In this document: piece after piece, positions 52,911-61,584 of the stretch
Position numbering within the stretch: the first letter of the stretch is position 1
How the letters are laid out: each line of letters begins with the position of its first letter
Assembly (NCBI RefSeq): GCF_024160105.1
Contig: NZ_JAMFTQ010000006.1
Location: 1-64,000, forward strand
DNA from: Corynebacterium stercoris
GTDB lineage: Bacteria > Actinomycetota > Actinomycetes > Mycobacteriales > Mycobacteriaceae
DNA length: 64,000 bases
Direction of reading: 5' to 3'
Translations under genes and position numbers: made by a program
The notes under the pieces: model-generated
Told to the model about the DNA's origin: nothing
The model's database searches: none
What the model saw: the letters and a program-made list of their open reading frames with translations, nothing else

Positions 52911-52932
52911 GAACAGATCCGTTGAACTGTTC
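52911..52932. promoter_or_regulatory. Inverted repeat upstream of esxU
   Basis: GAACAG-N10-CTGTTC lies 34-55 bases before the esxU start, in the only sizeable gap of the ESX operon. It may be an operator or part of an esxUT promoter. No convincing -10/-35 pair could be fixed. Confidence 0.35.
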
Positions 52933-52993
52933 ATGTATTGGACGCTGAAAACCCCGCTTCGGTTCCATCCGCGGCCAAACTTTTTTCTCTCGG

Positions 52994-53938
52994 CTACAAA
53001 TCCCCAGTTCCGGGGGCATATTCGGCGGAATCGAACGCCATCCGGCACGTGGCCTGCTGCACGCGCGTGGGCACCCCGCGGGTCTGGCACGCAACGAAAA
53101 TCTGGTGGGTGCCGTGCGGCCACGTCTTCCACATCACCTCCGAGCCGTCCCCGGGGCGCTCGATGTAGGTAAGGGCGAACCCGTCCGTTGCCACGAGCTC
53201 GGTCTGCGGGTCCGCCTCCACCTCGCGCCGCACCTGCTCCGCCATCGTCTCCGCTGGCAACGTGAACAGGTCGTCGACTGCGATGTGCAGCCGGAAATCG
53301 GGATCTGGGCCGGTGGCGCGCCACATCCCGGCGTCCTCCTCCAGCGTGAAGCCCGCGGGCAGCTCCACGCGCACCCCGGCGCGCTCGTGCACCACCGTCG
53401 CGGGCACAGGACTCACGCTTGCCGACGCCTGCGTTGCAACCGCACTGCTCGTCGCCGCCGCGCTGCTTGTCGATGGTGTGCTCTGGGTCGTCGCAACCTC
53501 GCCACCCGCCGCACCGAAGAGCGAGCGAGCTGTCACCACCACCGCGACGGCGCATGCCACCGCCACGCCTGCCACCACTGAGCCGATGATCCACACTGCC
53601 CGCCGGTCTTCCTCCACGGTGTCCACCGGCCGCCGCAGCTGCAGCGCTTCGGCACCCGGCGCCTGCGTAGGTGGAGCGCCCGGCGTATCCAGCACGTTGC
53701 TGGTGAGGAAAACGTCGTAGCCGGCGAGCGCCGCTTCGATCTCCGCCAGCCGCTCCGGTGACGCCGCAAGGTGCACCTCCGCGCCCTGCGGATCGGGGCC
53801 GAAAAGGTTGCGCACGTACGCCGCCACCTCGCGTGCCGACGGCGCGTCGAAGCGGTGCAGGTTCGCCGCCCCTGTGAACACAGTCGAGGTATCCGTCACC
53901 GTGATCCGCAGCGCGGGCCCGGCGGGCGCCTGCGTCAC
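52994..53938 (-). CDS. Type VII secretion-associated protein (Rv3446c-like)
   Basis: This 314-residue protein has an N-terminal cytosolic domain (about 1-95), one membrane helix (about 110-130, VWIIGSVVAGVAVACAVAVV), a Ser/Thr/Ala linker and an extracytoplasmic domain (AGVRVELPAGFTLEEDAGMW ... TCRMAFDSAEYAPG) of the type VII-associated family found only with ESX-4. GTG 53938 overlaps the eccC stop. It probably belongs to the membrane complex in place of EccE; the exact role is unknown. Confidence 0.82.
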   Translation of the reverse strand: MTQAPAGPALRITVTDTSTVFTGAANLHRFDAPSAREVAAYVRNLFGPDPQGAEVHLAASPERLAEIEAALAGYDVFLTSNVLDTPGAPPTQAPGAEALQLRRPVDTVEEDRRAVWIIGSVVAGVAVACAVAVVVTARSLFGAAGGEVATTQSTPSTSSAAATSSAVATQASASVSPVPATVVHERAGVRVELPAGFTLEEDAGMWRATGPDPDFRLHIAVDDLFTLPAETMAEQVRREVEADPQTELVATDGFALTYIERPGDGSEVMWKTWPHGTHQIFVACQTRGVPTRVQQATCRMAFDSAEYAPGTGDL

Positions 53939-56900
53939 AGCGACCCGCCCTCCCCATACGGGGCGGCCAGCTGCACCGTGCCGACCACGTCGCCGGCTTG
54001 CACCAGCGTCGCCCTCCCCGGCGGCTGCGCACTTGGCCGCACGCCGAACAGGGATCCTTCTTCCCTCGTGCCGTCGAGAATGCAGACGTCGGGAAGCAGG
54101 TCCTTCAGCGCGCCGAGGAATCCGCCGTAGAGCGCCCGGGACACGCCGCCGAACTTGCGCGCGCAGATGACGTGGAGGCCGACGTCGCGCGCGTGCGGCA
54201 GCAGCGCCTCCACGTCGCGCAGGACGGGGTCGCCGACAAGATCGAAATCGTCGATGAGCAGGTACAGCTCCGGACCTTCCCACCAGGAGCGCGCCGCGAG
54301 CTGCTGGGGCGACACGTCCGCCCCGGGCAGCCGCGCGTTCAGCGTCGAGCTCAGGGCGCGCACCGCGTCCGCGATCGTGCTTGCCGACGCCGCATAGAAC
54401 GCCACCATGTCCTCCCGAGCCCTCCCGAGGTGCGCGCGCCGCGGATCCAGGATGACCATCCGGGCTTCTTCCCGCGGCAGCGCCCCCACCGCCTCGATGG
54501 CGCTCGCGATCACCGTCGACTTGCCGGAACCCGTCGCACCGATGGCCAACAGGTGCCCGGAGGCGCAGGCGATGGGTTCGAGGCGCGGGCCGCCGACACC
54601 GATGGGAATCCCGCCTGCCTTTGCGAGGAGGTGCTCAACCGCGACGTGGGTCGGCAGTACCCGTAGCGCCGGCACCCGCGGCTGATCAGCGGTAACTTGG
54701 GCAACGTGCGCCAGGTCCTGGGCGCTGGTGCGGGCGAAGAGCATGAGCTTCGCTTCCGGCGTGAGGCCGATGCCGGGCCGGGCCGGCAGCTTCGTCTGGG
54801 CGGTGCGGTCGATGAGGGAATCCATCGGTTCTGTGAGCCCCAATTCCAGGCGCGTGGCCACCAAGTCGCGCACGCCGGTGCGCACCGCGCTCCACCGCTG
54901 GGTGGTCAACAGCAGGTGCACCCCGGCCGCCGGCCCTTCGGAAGCGATGCGGGTGAGCGGATCGCGCAGGTCCTCGAGCTTGGAATCGGTGGACAGGAGC
55001 GCGTGCCAGCCGTCGACGATGAGGAGGGTGTCCCGGCGCACCGTCTCAGCGCTGGCGGTGGCTGCGTCGTCGATGATGCTGGTCACCTCGTCGACGACGC
55101 GGCGCACGCGTTCTTCGTCGGCACGCGATGCCACACCGGCGACGTGCGGGAGCACCTCGAGGTCGGTGAGGCCGCCGCTGCCCGCGTCGATGGCGTACAC
55201 CGCGACCTGGTCTGTGGTGTGGGTGAGCGCGAGCGAGGCGACGATGGTTTTCAGCGCCTCCGACTTGCCGGTTTGCGGTCCGCCGGCGATGGCTGCGTGG
55301 CCGCCGGACGCGGCGAGATCCAACAGCGCGGTGTCCTGGCGCTGGTGGTAAGGCTCGTCCACGATGCCGACGGGAATGCGCAAGTGGCCGTGCGATTCTT
55401 CGCCGGGCCGCAGCTCGTGCAGTTCGTAGGCGCCCGGCAGCGGCGGCAGCCACACCTGGTGGGCGCGCATCCCGGCGTGCTCGGCCAGCGCCGTCGTCCG
55501 GCGCACCACGGCGTCGACGACGGTGGTGGATTCGTCGGTGGTCACTGTCTCCGCGTCGTCGGCAAGCGCCTGCTCCTCCCACGCGCGCTCGGCGGCGTCC
55601 CAGCCGGTGAAGGGGCGCACCTGCACGGTAAGCGCGGCTTTGTGCTGCACCACCCGGCGCGTGAGCGGGCCCGACACGTAGGCGGCGCGGAAGCGGACCA
55701 GATCCGGCGAGGCGGCTTTGAGGAAACCGGAGCCCGGTTGGCCGGGCAGCTCGTAGGCGTCCGGAACGCCGAGGACCTGGCGGGATTCCGCGGCAGAGAA
55801 GGTTTTCAGACCGATGCGGTAGGACAGGTGCGAATCGAGACCGCGCAGCTTGCCTTCCTCCAGGCGCTGCGAGGCGAGCAGCAGGTGCACGCCGAGGGAG
55901 CGGCCGAGACGGCCGATGGCCACAAACAGCTCGGCGAAGTGCGGGTGCTGGGTGAGCAGCTCGGAGAACTCGTCAACCACCACTACCAGCGCGGGCAGGG
56001 GCGTGATGTCCGCGCCGCTGAGGCGCGCCGCGGTGTAGTCGGTGATGTTGGCGTAGTTGCCCGCCTTGCGCAGCAATTCCTGGCGGCGGTGCATCTCGCC
56101 GGAGAGCGCGTCGTACATGCGCTCCACCAGCACTGCCTCATCCTCGAGGTTCGTAATCACTGCCGACGTATGCGGCAACCCCTCGCAGCCGAGGAACGTC
56201 GCGCCGCCCTTGAAATCCACAAGCACCAGGTTCAGCTCGTCCGGCGAGTGCGTGGCGGCGAGCGCGATGACCAACGTCCTGAGCAGCTCGCTTTTGCCGC
56301 TGCCGGTCGCGCCGATGCACAGGCCGTGGGGGCCGGCGCCGCCGTGGGCCGCTTCCTTGATGTCCAAGAACACGGCGCGGCCTTCGGGCGTGGCACCGAT
56401 CGGCACGGTGAGGCGCTGGCGGGTGCCCTCCCGCCCCGGCCACATCGCGGCGACGTCTGCGTCCGTCACGGCCTCGCCGTCGGCCAGCCCGTCCGGCCCG
56501 ATGTCGCCCAACCGGTCGAGCCCCAGCATGGCCAGCACGTCGGCGCCGGTCTCTCCCGCGCCCTCGTCGGGGCGACGGTAGAACGCCAACCTGCGCGCCA
56601 CGAGCGCAGCCTCCGCGTCGCTCAGCGGATCGGGCACGCCGAGGCGCTCTTCGCCGGTGCCGGTCAACGCCGTCATCGTCGCCGCACACACCAGATGCAG
56701 GGCATCCTCGTCGACGTAGAAGTCCGGGTCCGGGTGAAACGTGATCACGCAATCGCACTCATCAGCCCCGAGCAGCGGCGTTGTCGTGAAATTGGTGGGC
56801 TGCAAGGATGCGTCGATAAGCGCGATACGAAACGCCGCAGCCTCGGGCGCGCGAGTGTGCGGCAGCCATTTCGCCCAGCCGAAGCGGGTGCGGGTGGCGT

Positions 56901-57642
56901 CGATGCCCACCAGCTCCGGGCCGTGGAAAAACGCCAGCTGGCACAGCATCGCGCGGGCGACAGCCTCCGCGGCGGGGCCAGCCAGCGTCACTGCCGGGAA
57001 CGCCGCGAGCTGCACCACGATCGGCATCGCGTGCACGGCGCTCACCGCGGCGACGGTGCGGCGCAAGCTCACCGCGCACACCGGGTCGAGGTCCTCGGGC
57101 GAACCCGGATCATCCACCTCGACCGGGGTGCACAGCGCGGTCGTGCCGGTGCCAACCCGCACCTGCAGCGCCTCCGGCGAGGAATCCAGCCGCTCCCACA
57201 CGCGGTGCGTGGGCACGCCGGTTGCGAGCTCGCCCGGCGCGGGGTGCAGGTAGGTCATGTGCGAGCGCTGTTTCGCGCCGTTTGCCCGGGCCCGCGCCGC
57301 AAGGGCGTCGAGGTGGCGCAGGTATACGCGCCGGGTCTCGTCGATATCCCCCTGGCTTTCGCTGGGGTTGAACATGGCCACCATGCCCACCAGCATCATC
57401 AGCGGGAACATGAGCATCATCGGGCTCATGCCGCGGCCGGAGAGCGCCATGAGCGCCATCACCGCGCCGATCGCCACCACCATGATGACGGGGATGAGCA
57501 CCCGCATCACCGGAACGGGCTGGTCTTTCTGCGCGGGCGGCACCGCCTCGGCGCGCAAGGTGCCGGCGGGCATCGGCGGCACGTCGACGGCAACCGCGAG
57601 CGCGGCGGGCGGGATGACTGGATTGTGGTCGAGGCCTAGCAT
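53935..57642 (-). CDS. eccC: Type VII secretion FtsK/SpoIIIE ATPase EccC (single chain)
   Basis: This is the motor of the ESX system, 1235 residues. After a cytosolic stub there are two membrane segments (about 47-85), then three ATPase domains with Walker A GATGSGKS (about residue 445), GGPQTGKS (about 790) and GATGSGKS (about 1039). EccCa and EccCb are therefore fused, as in ESX-4. ATG 57642 is preceded by GGGGGAAGC. The last domain recruits WXG100 substrates in related systems. It overlaps the next gene (GTGA) and is divergent from eccD. Confidence 0.93.
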   Translation of the reverse strand: MLGLDHNPVIPPAALAVAVDVPPMPAGTLRAEAVPPAQKDQPVPVMRVLIPVIMVVAIGAVMALMALSGRGMSPMMLMFPLMMLVGMVAMFNPSESQGDIDETRRVYLRHLDALAARARANGAKQRSHMTYLHPAPGELATGVPTHRVWERLDSSPEALQVRVGTGTTALCTPVEVDDPGSPEDLDPVCAVSLRRTVAAVSAVHAMPIVVQLAAFPAVTLAGPAAEAVARAMLCQLAFFHGPELVGIDATRTRFGWAKWLPHTRAPEAAAFRIALIDASLQPTNFTTTPLLGADECDCVITFHPDPDFYVDEDALHLVCAATMTALTGTGEERLGVPDPLSDAEAALVARRLAFYRRPDEGAGETGADVLAMLGLDRLGDIGPDGLADGEAVTDADVAAMWPGREGTRQRLTVPIGATPEGRAVFLDIKEAAHGGAGPHGLCIGATGSGKSELLRTLVIALAATHSPDELNLVLVDFKGGATFLGCEGLPHTSAVITNLEDEAVLVERMYDALSGEMHRRQELLRKAGNYANITDYTAARLSGADITPLPALVVVVDEFSELLTQHPHFAELFVAIGRLGRSLGVHLLLASQRLEEGKLRGLDSHLSYRIGLKTFSAAESRQVLGVPDAYELPGQPGSGFLKAASPDLVRFRAAYVSGPLTRRVVQHKAALTVQVRPFTGWDAAERAWEEQALADDAETVTTDESTTVVDAVVRRTTALAEHAGMRAHQVWLPPLPGAYELHELRPGEESHGHLRIPVGIVDEPYHQRQDTALLDLAASGGHAAIAGGPQTGKSEALKTIVASLALTHTTDQVAVYAIDAGSGGLTDLEVLPHVAGVASRADEERVRRVVDEVTSIIDDAATASAETVRRDTLLIVDGWHALLSTDSKLEDLRDPLTRIASEGPAAGVHLLLTTQRWSAVRTGVRDLVATRLELGLTEPMDSLIDRTAQTKLPARPGIGLTPEAKLMLFARTSAQDLAHVAQVTADQPRVPALRVLPTHVAVEHLLAKAGGIPIGVGGPRLEPIACASGHLLAIGATGSGKSTVIASAIEAVGALPREEARMVILDPRRAHLGRAREDMVAFYAASASTIADAVRALSSTLNARLPGADVSPQQLAARSWWEGPELYLLIDDFDLVGDPVLRDVEALLPHARDVGLHVICARKFGGVSRALYGGFLGALKDLLPDVCILDGTREEGSLFGVRPSAQPPGRATLVQAGDVVGTVQLAAPYGEGGSL

Positions 57643-57788
57643 GCTTCCCCCATTGAGCTGTCCCGCAGACGCCAGCTCCCCCGAGCCGGTCCCCCAATCT
57701 GTGGACGCGGGCGATACTCTACGCCATACTTGGGTGCACCGCGCGGCGCATGGGGGTTGCCGCGCACGCATCTTTCGGGGGTTTTACG
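57643..57788. promoter_or_regulatory. Divergent promoter region eccC / eccD
   Basis: This 146-base gap separates the two arms of the ESX-4 locus and should hold both promoters. CGATACT and CATACT sequences near 57713-57730 could be -10 elements for eccD. Both genes have G-rich ribosome sites (GGGGGAAGC and GGGGG). Confidence 0.4.
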
Positions 57789-59108
57789 TTGGTTGCCACG
57801 TCGGCTTACCACGTTGTGCGCGTCACCGTCCGCGTCAGCGTGGTCACTCTGCACCGCGACATTGATGTCACGCTGCCCACTTCTTCCACACTCGCGGAGG
57901 TCCTGCCGGAGCTCGCGCGCCTCATCGACCTGCCGGACATCCACCGGCCGTGGGTCGCCTCCACTGCCGGCGGCGCTCCCTTGGACATGCACACGCCGCT
58001 GCACAGACTCAAGCTTTACGACGGTTGCATTGTCACCCTCACGCCCGCCGAACCAGCCGCCCCGCCCGTGGTGCGCGATGCTGCGGAGTCGCTGCGGGCC
58101 GCAGCTGAAGGCGCCGGTGAGGCCCGGGGGCTCGCAGCCGCGGCCGGCATGGCGGGCGCGGCGTGCGCCGGGCTGCTCACCGGCGCTTTCACCGGCCTGC
58201 CGGCAGCGCTCGCGGTAGGCGGGCTAGCACTGGTGGTGATCGCGATGTTCACCCGCTCGGCGGCAATGTTCGCCCCGGTGCCCTACGTGCTGGGCGCGGC
58301 CGCGGGCTGCTGGGTTGCGGGCCTGCGGGAGGAGTGGCTGAGCGCCGTCGACCCCGCTATCGGCGCGCTCGTCGGAGCGGTGGCCGCGGTCACGGTCGCC
58401 GGCGCGGGCGCGATCCTCGGGCTCGCGGGGCCGGCCCAGGTCGCCTTCGCGTGCACCAGCGGCGCGGTCACTGCCTGCAGCGCGGTCGGCGCGTGGTTTC
58501 CCGCGGTCACCGCGCCGGCCGCCCTCGGGGTGCTCGCCTGCGTGCTCGCGGTGATGGCGACACCGGGTGTGGCCAGCCGCGCGGCCGGGTTGCGGATTCC
58601 ACGCATCCCCACCGCCGGCGAGGAGTTCGATACGTCCGACGGCTACCAAGCGGACGTCGATACGCGCAGCGCCCGCGCGGTAACGATCGCCGGGGCGATG
58701 ACTGCCGCGAGCGCTGTGTGCGCAGTTCCGGCGCTGGGCGTGCTGGGGTGGCGCGGCGGCGCGTGGGTGCTCGGCTTCTCGCTGTGCACCGCGGGCGCGG
58801 TGGGGTTGCACGCGTTGCGCCACCACTACGCTGTGCCGCGCAGTGCGCTCGTCGGCTTCGCGCTCGCTGCCGCACTCGCCGGTGTCGGCGCGGCGGCGCG
58901 CACCCCGAATCCGCACCCGGTCGCGGTCGCGGTGGCGATCCTGGCTGTCCTGCTCGTGGGCTCGGCACCGTTGTGGGCGCCCCGCCTGGGCGAATTGGAA
59001 CCCACCACCGTCGTCTGGTTCGAGCGCGCGGAGATGGCCGCGATCATCGCCGTCATCCCGCTCGCGGTGCACCTCACCGGCACGTTCGCGATGATCAGGG
59101 GGCTGTGA
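57789..59108 (+). CDS. eccD: Type VII secretion membrane protein EccD
   Basis: A 439-residue protein with an N-terminal ubiquitin-like (YukD) domain of about 85 residues (VRVTVRVSVVTLHRDIDVTL ... LYDGCIVTL) and eleven or so membrane segments that form the inner-membrane pore region. TTG 57789 is chosen from the domain start and the G-run before it. The gene ends in a TGATG overlap with mycP. This is the expected order eccD-mycP of ESX-4. Confidence 0.9.
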   Translation: MVATSAYHVVRVTVRVSVVTLHRDIDVTLPTSSTLAEVLPELARLIDLPDIHRPWVASTAGGAPLDMHTPLHRLKLYDGCIVTLTPAEPAAPPVVRDAAESLRAAAEGAGEARGLAAAAGMAGAACAGLLTGAFTGLPAALAVGGLALVVIAMFTRSAAMFAPVPYVLGAAAGCWVAGLREEWLSAVDPAIGALVGAVAAVTVAGAGAILGLAGPAQVAFACTSGAVTACSAVGAWFPAVTAPAALGVLACVLAVMATPGVASRAAGLRIPRIPTAGEEFDTSDGYQADVDTRSARAVTIAGAMTAASAVCAVPALGVLGWRGGAWVLGFSLCTAGAVGLHALRHHYAVPRSALVGFALAAALAGVGAAARTPNPHPVAVAVAILAVLLVGSAPLWAPRLGELEPTTVVWFERAEMAAIIAVIPLAVHLTGTFAMIRGL

Positions 59109-60259
59109 TGCGCCGTTTCCTCGCTAGCGCCGCAGCTCTCGCACTCGCCCTCCCCGCGCCGCAGCCAGCCGCCGCCCAGGATTACGCCTGCGCCGTGCCC
59201 GCCCACATCGCCACCGAGGCGTTGCCCGAACGGAATCCGCAGCTCGCGCTCCTGCACGAGTTCGCCACAGGGGCCGGGGTCCGCGTCGCCGTCATCGACA
59301 CCGGCGTCGCGCCCACGGCCGAGCTCGACCAAGTCTTCTACAGCCGCGACTTCGTCGATATCTGGGCGCCCGCGCCGCATCTGGATTGCGACAGCCACGG
59401 CACCGTCGTCGCCGGCATCATCGGCGGCACTTCCCGCGGCATCGCCCCGGATGCGGAGATCATCGCCATCCGCCAGACCTCGGCCCATTACCGCACCTTC
59501 GTCGGCGAGGACGAGGTGCCCGGCGCGGGGAGCTTGCAGACGCTTGCCGACGCCATCCACAGCGCCCTCGACGAACACGCCAGCGTGATAAACATTTCCG
59601 TCGTGTCGTGCTTGGCACCCGATGTCGCAGGCCGCGTGGACACCAGCGGCATCGAGCACGCCCTGGCCCGCGCGGAGTACGAGGGCACCGTGGTCGTCGC
59701 CGCCGCCGGCAACGCCGGAAGTTCCTGCCACCAGGGCGACACCGTCATTCCCGCCCACTTCCCCACCGTGATTGCGGTGGGCGCGCGTGCCGACGCCTAC
59801 ACCATGGCCGAATACTCCATCGACGCCCCTGGGACACCGATCTCCGCGCCCGGCACCGTGGAGATCGCCCTCGCGTCCGACGGCGGCGGCTGGGCCGACG
59901 GCACCTGGACCCGCGAGGGCGCGGTGAGCCCCTATACGGGCACGAGCTTCGCGACGCCGGTGGTCTCGGGCGCGATCGCCCTGCTGCGGGAGCGTCACCC
60001 GGGGCTCACGCCGGCTGACATCCGGGAGCTCGTCGCCGCTTCCGCCGAGCCCAACGGCGGGGCACTCGACCCGCTCACGCTGCTCACAATGCTGCCGCCG
60101 GAGCCGGTCGACGCCCGCGAACCCGTCATCATCGAACCTACCGAGCACACGGTCCACTACTCCTCGCGGCGCGGGTGGCGCATGCTCGAGGCGCTGTTCA
60201 TCGCGGCCGTCGCCGTGCTGTGCCGGCCGCGGATGCGCCCCGACGCTCAGCACTGCTAA
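59108..60259 (+). CDS. mycP: Mycosin MycP, subtilisin-like membrane protease
   Basis: A 383-residue protein with a signal peptide (to about residue 23), the subtilase triad Asp64 (VAVIDTG), His97 (DCDSHGTVVAG) and Ser280 (TGTSFATP), four Cys for disulfides, and a C-terminal membrane anchor (MLEALFIAAVAVLC). Mycosins cleave substrates and stabilise the ESX membrane complex. ATG 59108 overlaps the eccD stop. Its end overlaps that of eccB on the other strand. Confidence 0.94.
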   Translation: MRRFLASAAALALALPAPQPAAAQDYACAVPAHIATEALPERNPQLALLHEFATGAGVRVAVIDTGVAPTAELDQVFYSRDFVDIWAPAPHLDCDSHGTVVAGIIGGTSRGIAPDAEIIAIRQTSAHYRTFVGEDEVPGAGSLQTLADAIHSALDEHASVINISVVSCLAPDVAGRVDTSGIEHALARAEYEGTVVVAAAGNAGSSCHQGDTVIPAHFPTVIAVGARADAYTMAEYSIDAPGTPISAPGTVEIALASDGGGWADGTWTREGAVSPYTGTSFATPVVSGAIALLRERHPGLTPADIRELVAASAEPNGGALDPLTLLTMLPPEPVDAREPVIIEPTEHTVHYSSRRGWRMLEALFIAAVAVLCRPRMRPDAQHC

Positions 60260-61521
60260 TACAGCGCCCGCATCGCGGCCTCGCGGGTCAGCTCGGCGCC
60301 TTCCGGCAGCAACCGGATGAGCGCCCAGGGCACTTCGGCGACGCGGTGGGCTCCGATCGTCGTCAAGGCATCGGCATCGTCAACCGCGTGGCGCAGCCCA
60401 GTCACTCCGACCACGTGGAAGCCGCGGCCGGTATCCACGCCGACCGCGCCGTCCGCCAGGCCAGCGAAGTGCGTGGCCGCCGATTCCCCGCCGAGCTCAA
60501 CCGCACCAGCTTGCGCTTCCTCCAGGCTCCACACAGCGCCGCCGCCGGTGTCGGTCGCGCAGACGGCGGTCTCCTTCGGGTCGATCCACGTCGGTGCCAC
60601 GCGCGGGAGCTTAAGCTCCACCTCCGGCGACGCATCGGCGTAAGCCGCGAGGTCCGCGCGATCGATGTCGACGGCGCTTACCCCTGCGTCGATAAGCAGG
60701 CGCCCCTGAAGCTGCGTGATTTCCTGGATGCCGCCGGTTTCGGAGAGCACCCACATGCTGTCGTCGGCGCGCAGGACGCCGAGCAGCGGCGACGGCAGCG
60801 CGTACGGCGGCAGTTCGGTGATGGTGGTGAGGACCTGGGGCGCTGGCTCCCAACGCGGCGTGCGCGTGGAGATGCGCAGGGCCCGCCGGATGATGCGCCC
60901 GGCCTCGCTGTCGGTGCTCGGGAGGAGTGCGCGGCCCTCGGCGGTGATCACCCATTCGCGGCCGTCGACCTCGGCCAGCACGGCCTCGTCCTCTCCGAGC
61001 GGGGCCGGCGCCTCGCCCGCACGGACGACGACTTTTTTGTCTGCCGCGCAGACAGACCAGGTGTCTTTATCGGGCGGAATCAAGGTCGCGGCATCCCCGC
61101 CCGGCGCGAACAGCGACGGCGCGGCGACAATCCCCACCGGAACGCCACGCGACAGCGCCGCGAGCGCCTCGTCGCCGATGCGCTCGGGTTCCGCATCGGT
61201 GCCGGCCACCAGCCGCGCGGAGGTGAGGTTGGTGACGGGGTGCACGGTGTCGTCGACACGCACGTAGAGCTCCCCGTCCGCCGCGCGCAGGATCGCGGCA
61301 TCCCCCGGGTCCGGGTTCGGCCGCATCCACGCGAACAGCCCCATCACGCCGCTGGCCAGCAGGACCGTGACTGTTCCGAACGCCGCCGCGCGGCGCCGCG
61401 ACGCCAGCGGGTCATGAATCATGCGCACGTCCCCGAAAATCAATCCGTGTTCCACCCGCCTGCGCATGAAGCGGTGGCCGGATACCTGCACTTTTGTCGT
61501 GGGCAGCAGCCGCTTCCCCAT
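60256..61521 (-). CDS. eccB: Type VII secretion protein EccB
   Basis: A 421-residue protein that starts with TTKVQVSGHRFMRRRVEHGL, the EccB signature, followed by one membrane segment (about 48-66) and a long periplasmic part with two Cys (SVCAADKK and AVCATDTG). EccB is part of the core membrane complex. It is convergent with mycP, a typical ESX-4 arrangement. With EccC and EccD it completes the conserved core; no eccE is present here. Confidence 0.93.
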   Translation of the reverse strand: MGKRLLPTTKVQVSGHRFMRRRVEHGLIFGDVRMIHDPLASRRRAAAFGTVTVLLASGVMGLFAWMRPNPDPGDAAILRAADGELYVRVDDTVHPVTNLTSARLVAGTDAEPERIGDEALAALSRGVPVGIVAAPSLFAPGGDAATLIPPDKDTWSVCAADKKVVVRAGEAPAPLGEDEAVLAEVDGREWVITAEGRALLPSTDSEAGRIIRRALRISTRTPRWEPAPQVLTTITELPPYALPSPLLGVLRADDSMWVLSETGGIQEITQLQGRLLIDAGVSAVDIDRADLAAYADASPEVELKLPRVAPTWIDPKETAVCATDTGGGAVWSLEEAQAGAVELGGESAATHFAGLADGAVGVDTGRGFHVVGVTGLRHAVDDADALTTIGAHRVAEVPWALIRLLPEGAELTREAAMRALY

Positions 61522-61584
61522 CGTGGTCCCCCCAAGAATCGCCCTGTGAATCGCGCCGGTTCCCCCGAACCAGGCGCGTTCACC

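Noticed and set aside
54697-57639. A 980-residue plus-strand open frame
   Set aside because: It lies wholly antisense to eccC, whose ATPase motifs are intact; the frame is a by-product of codon bias.
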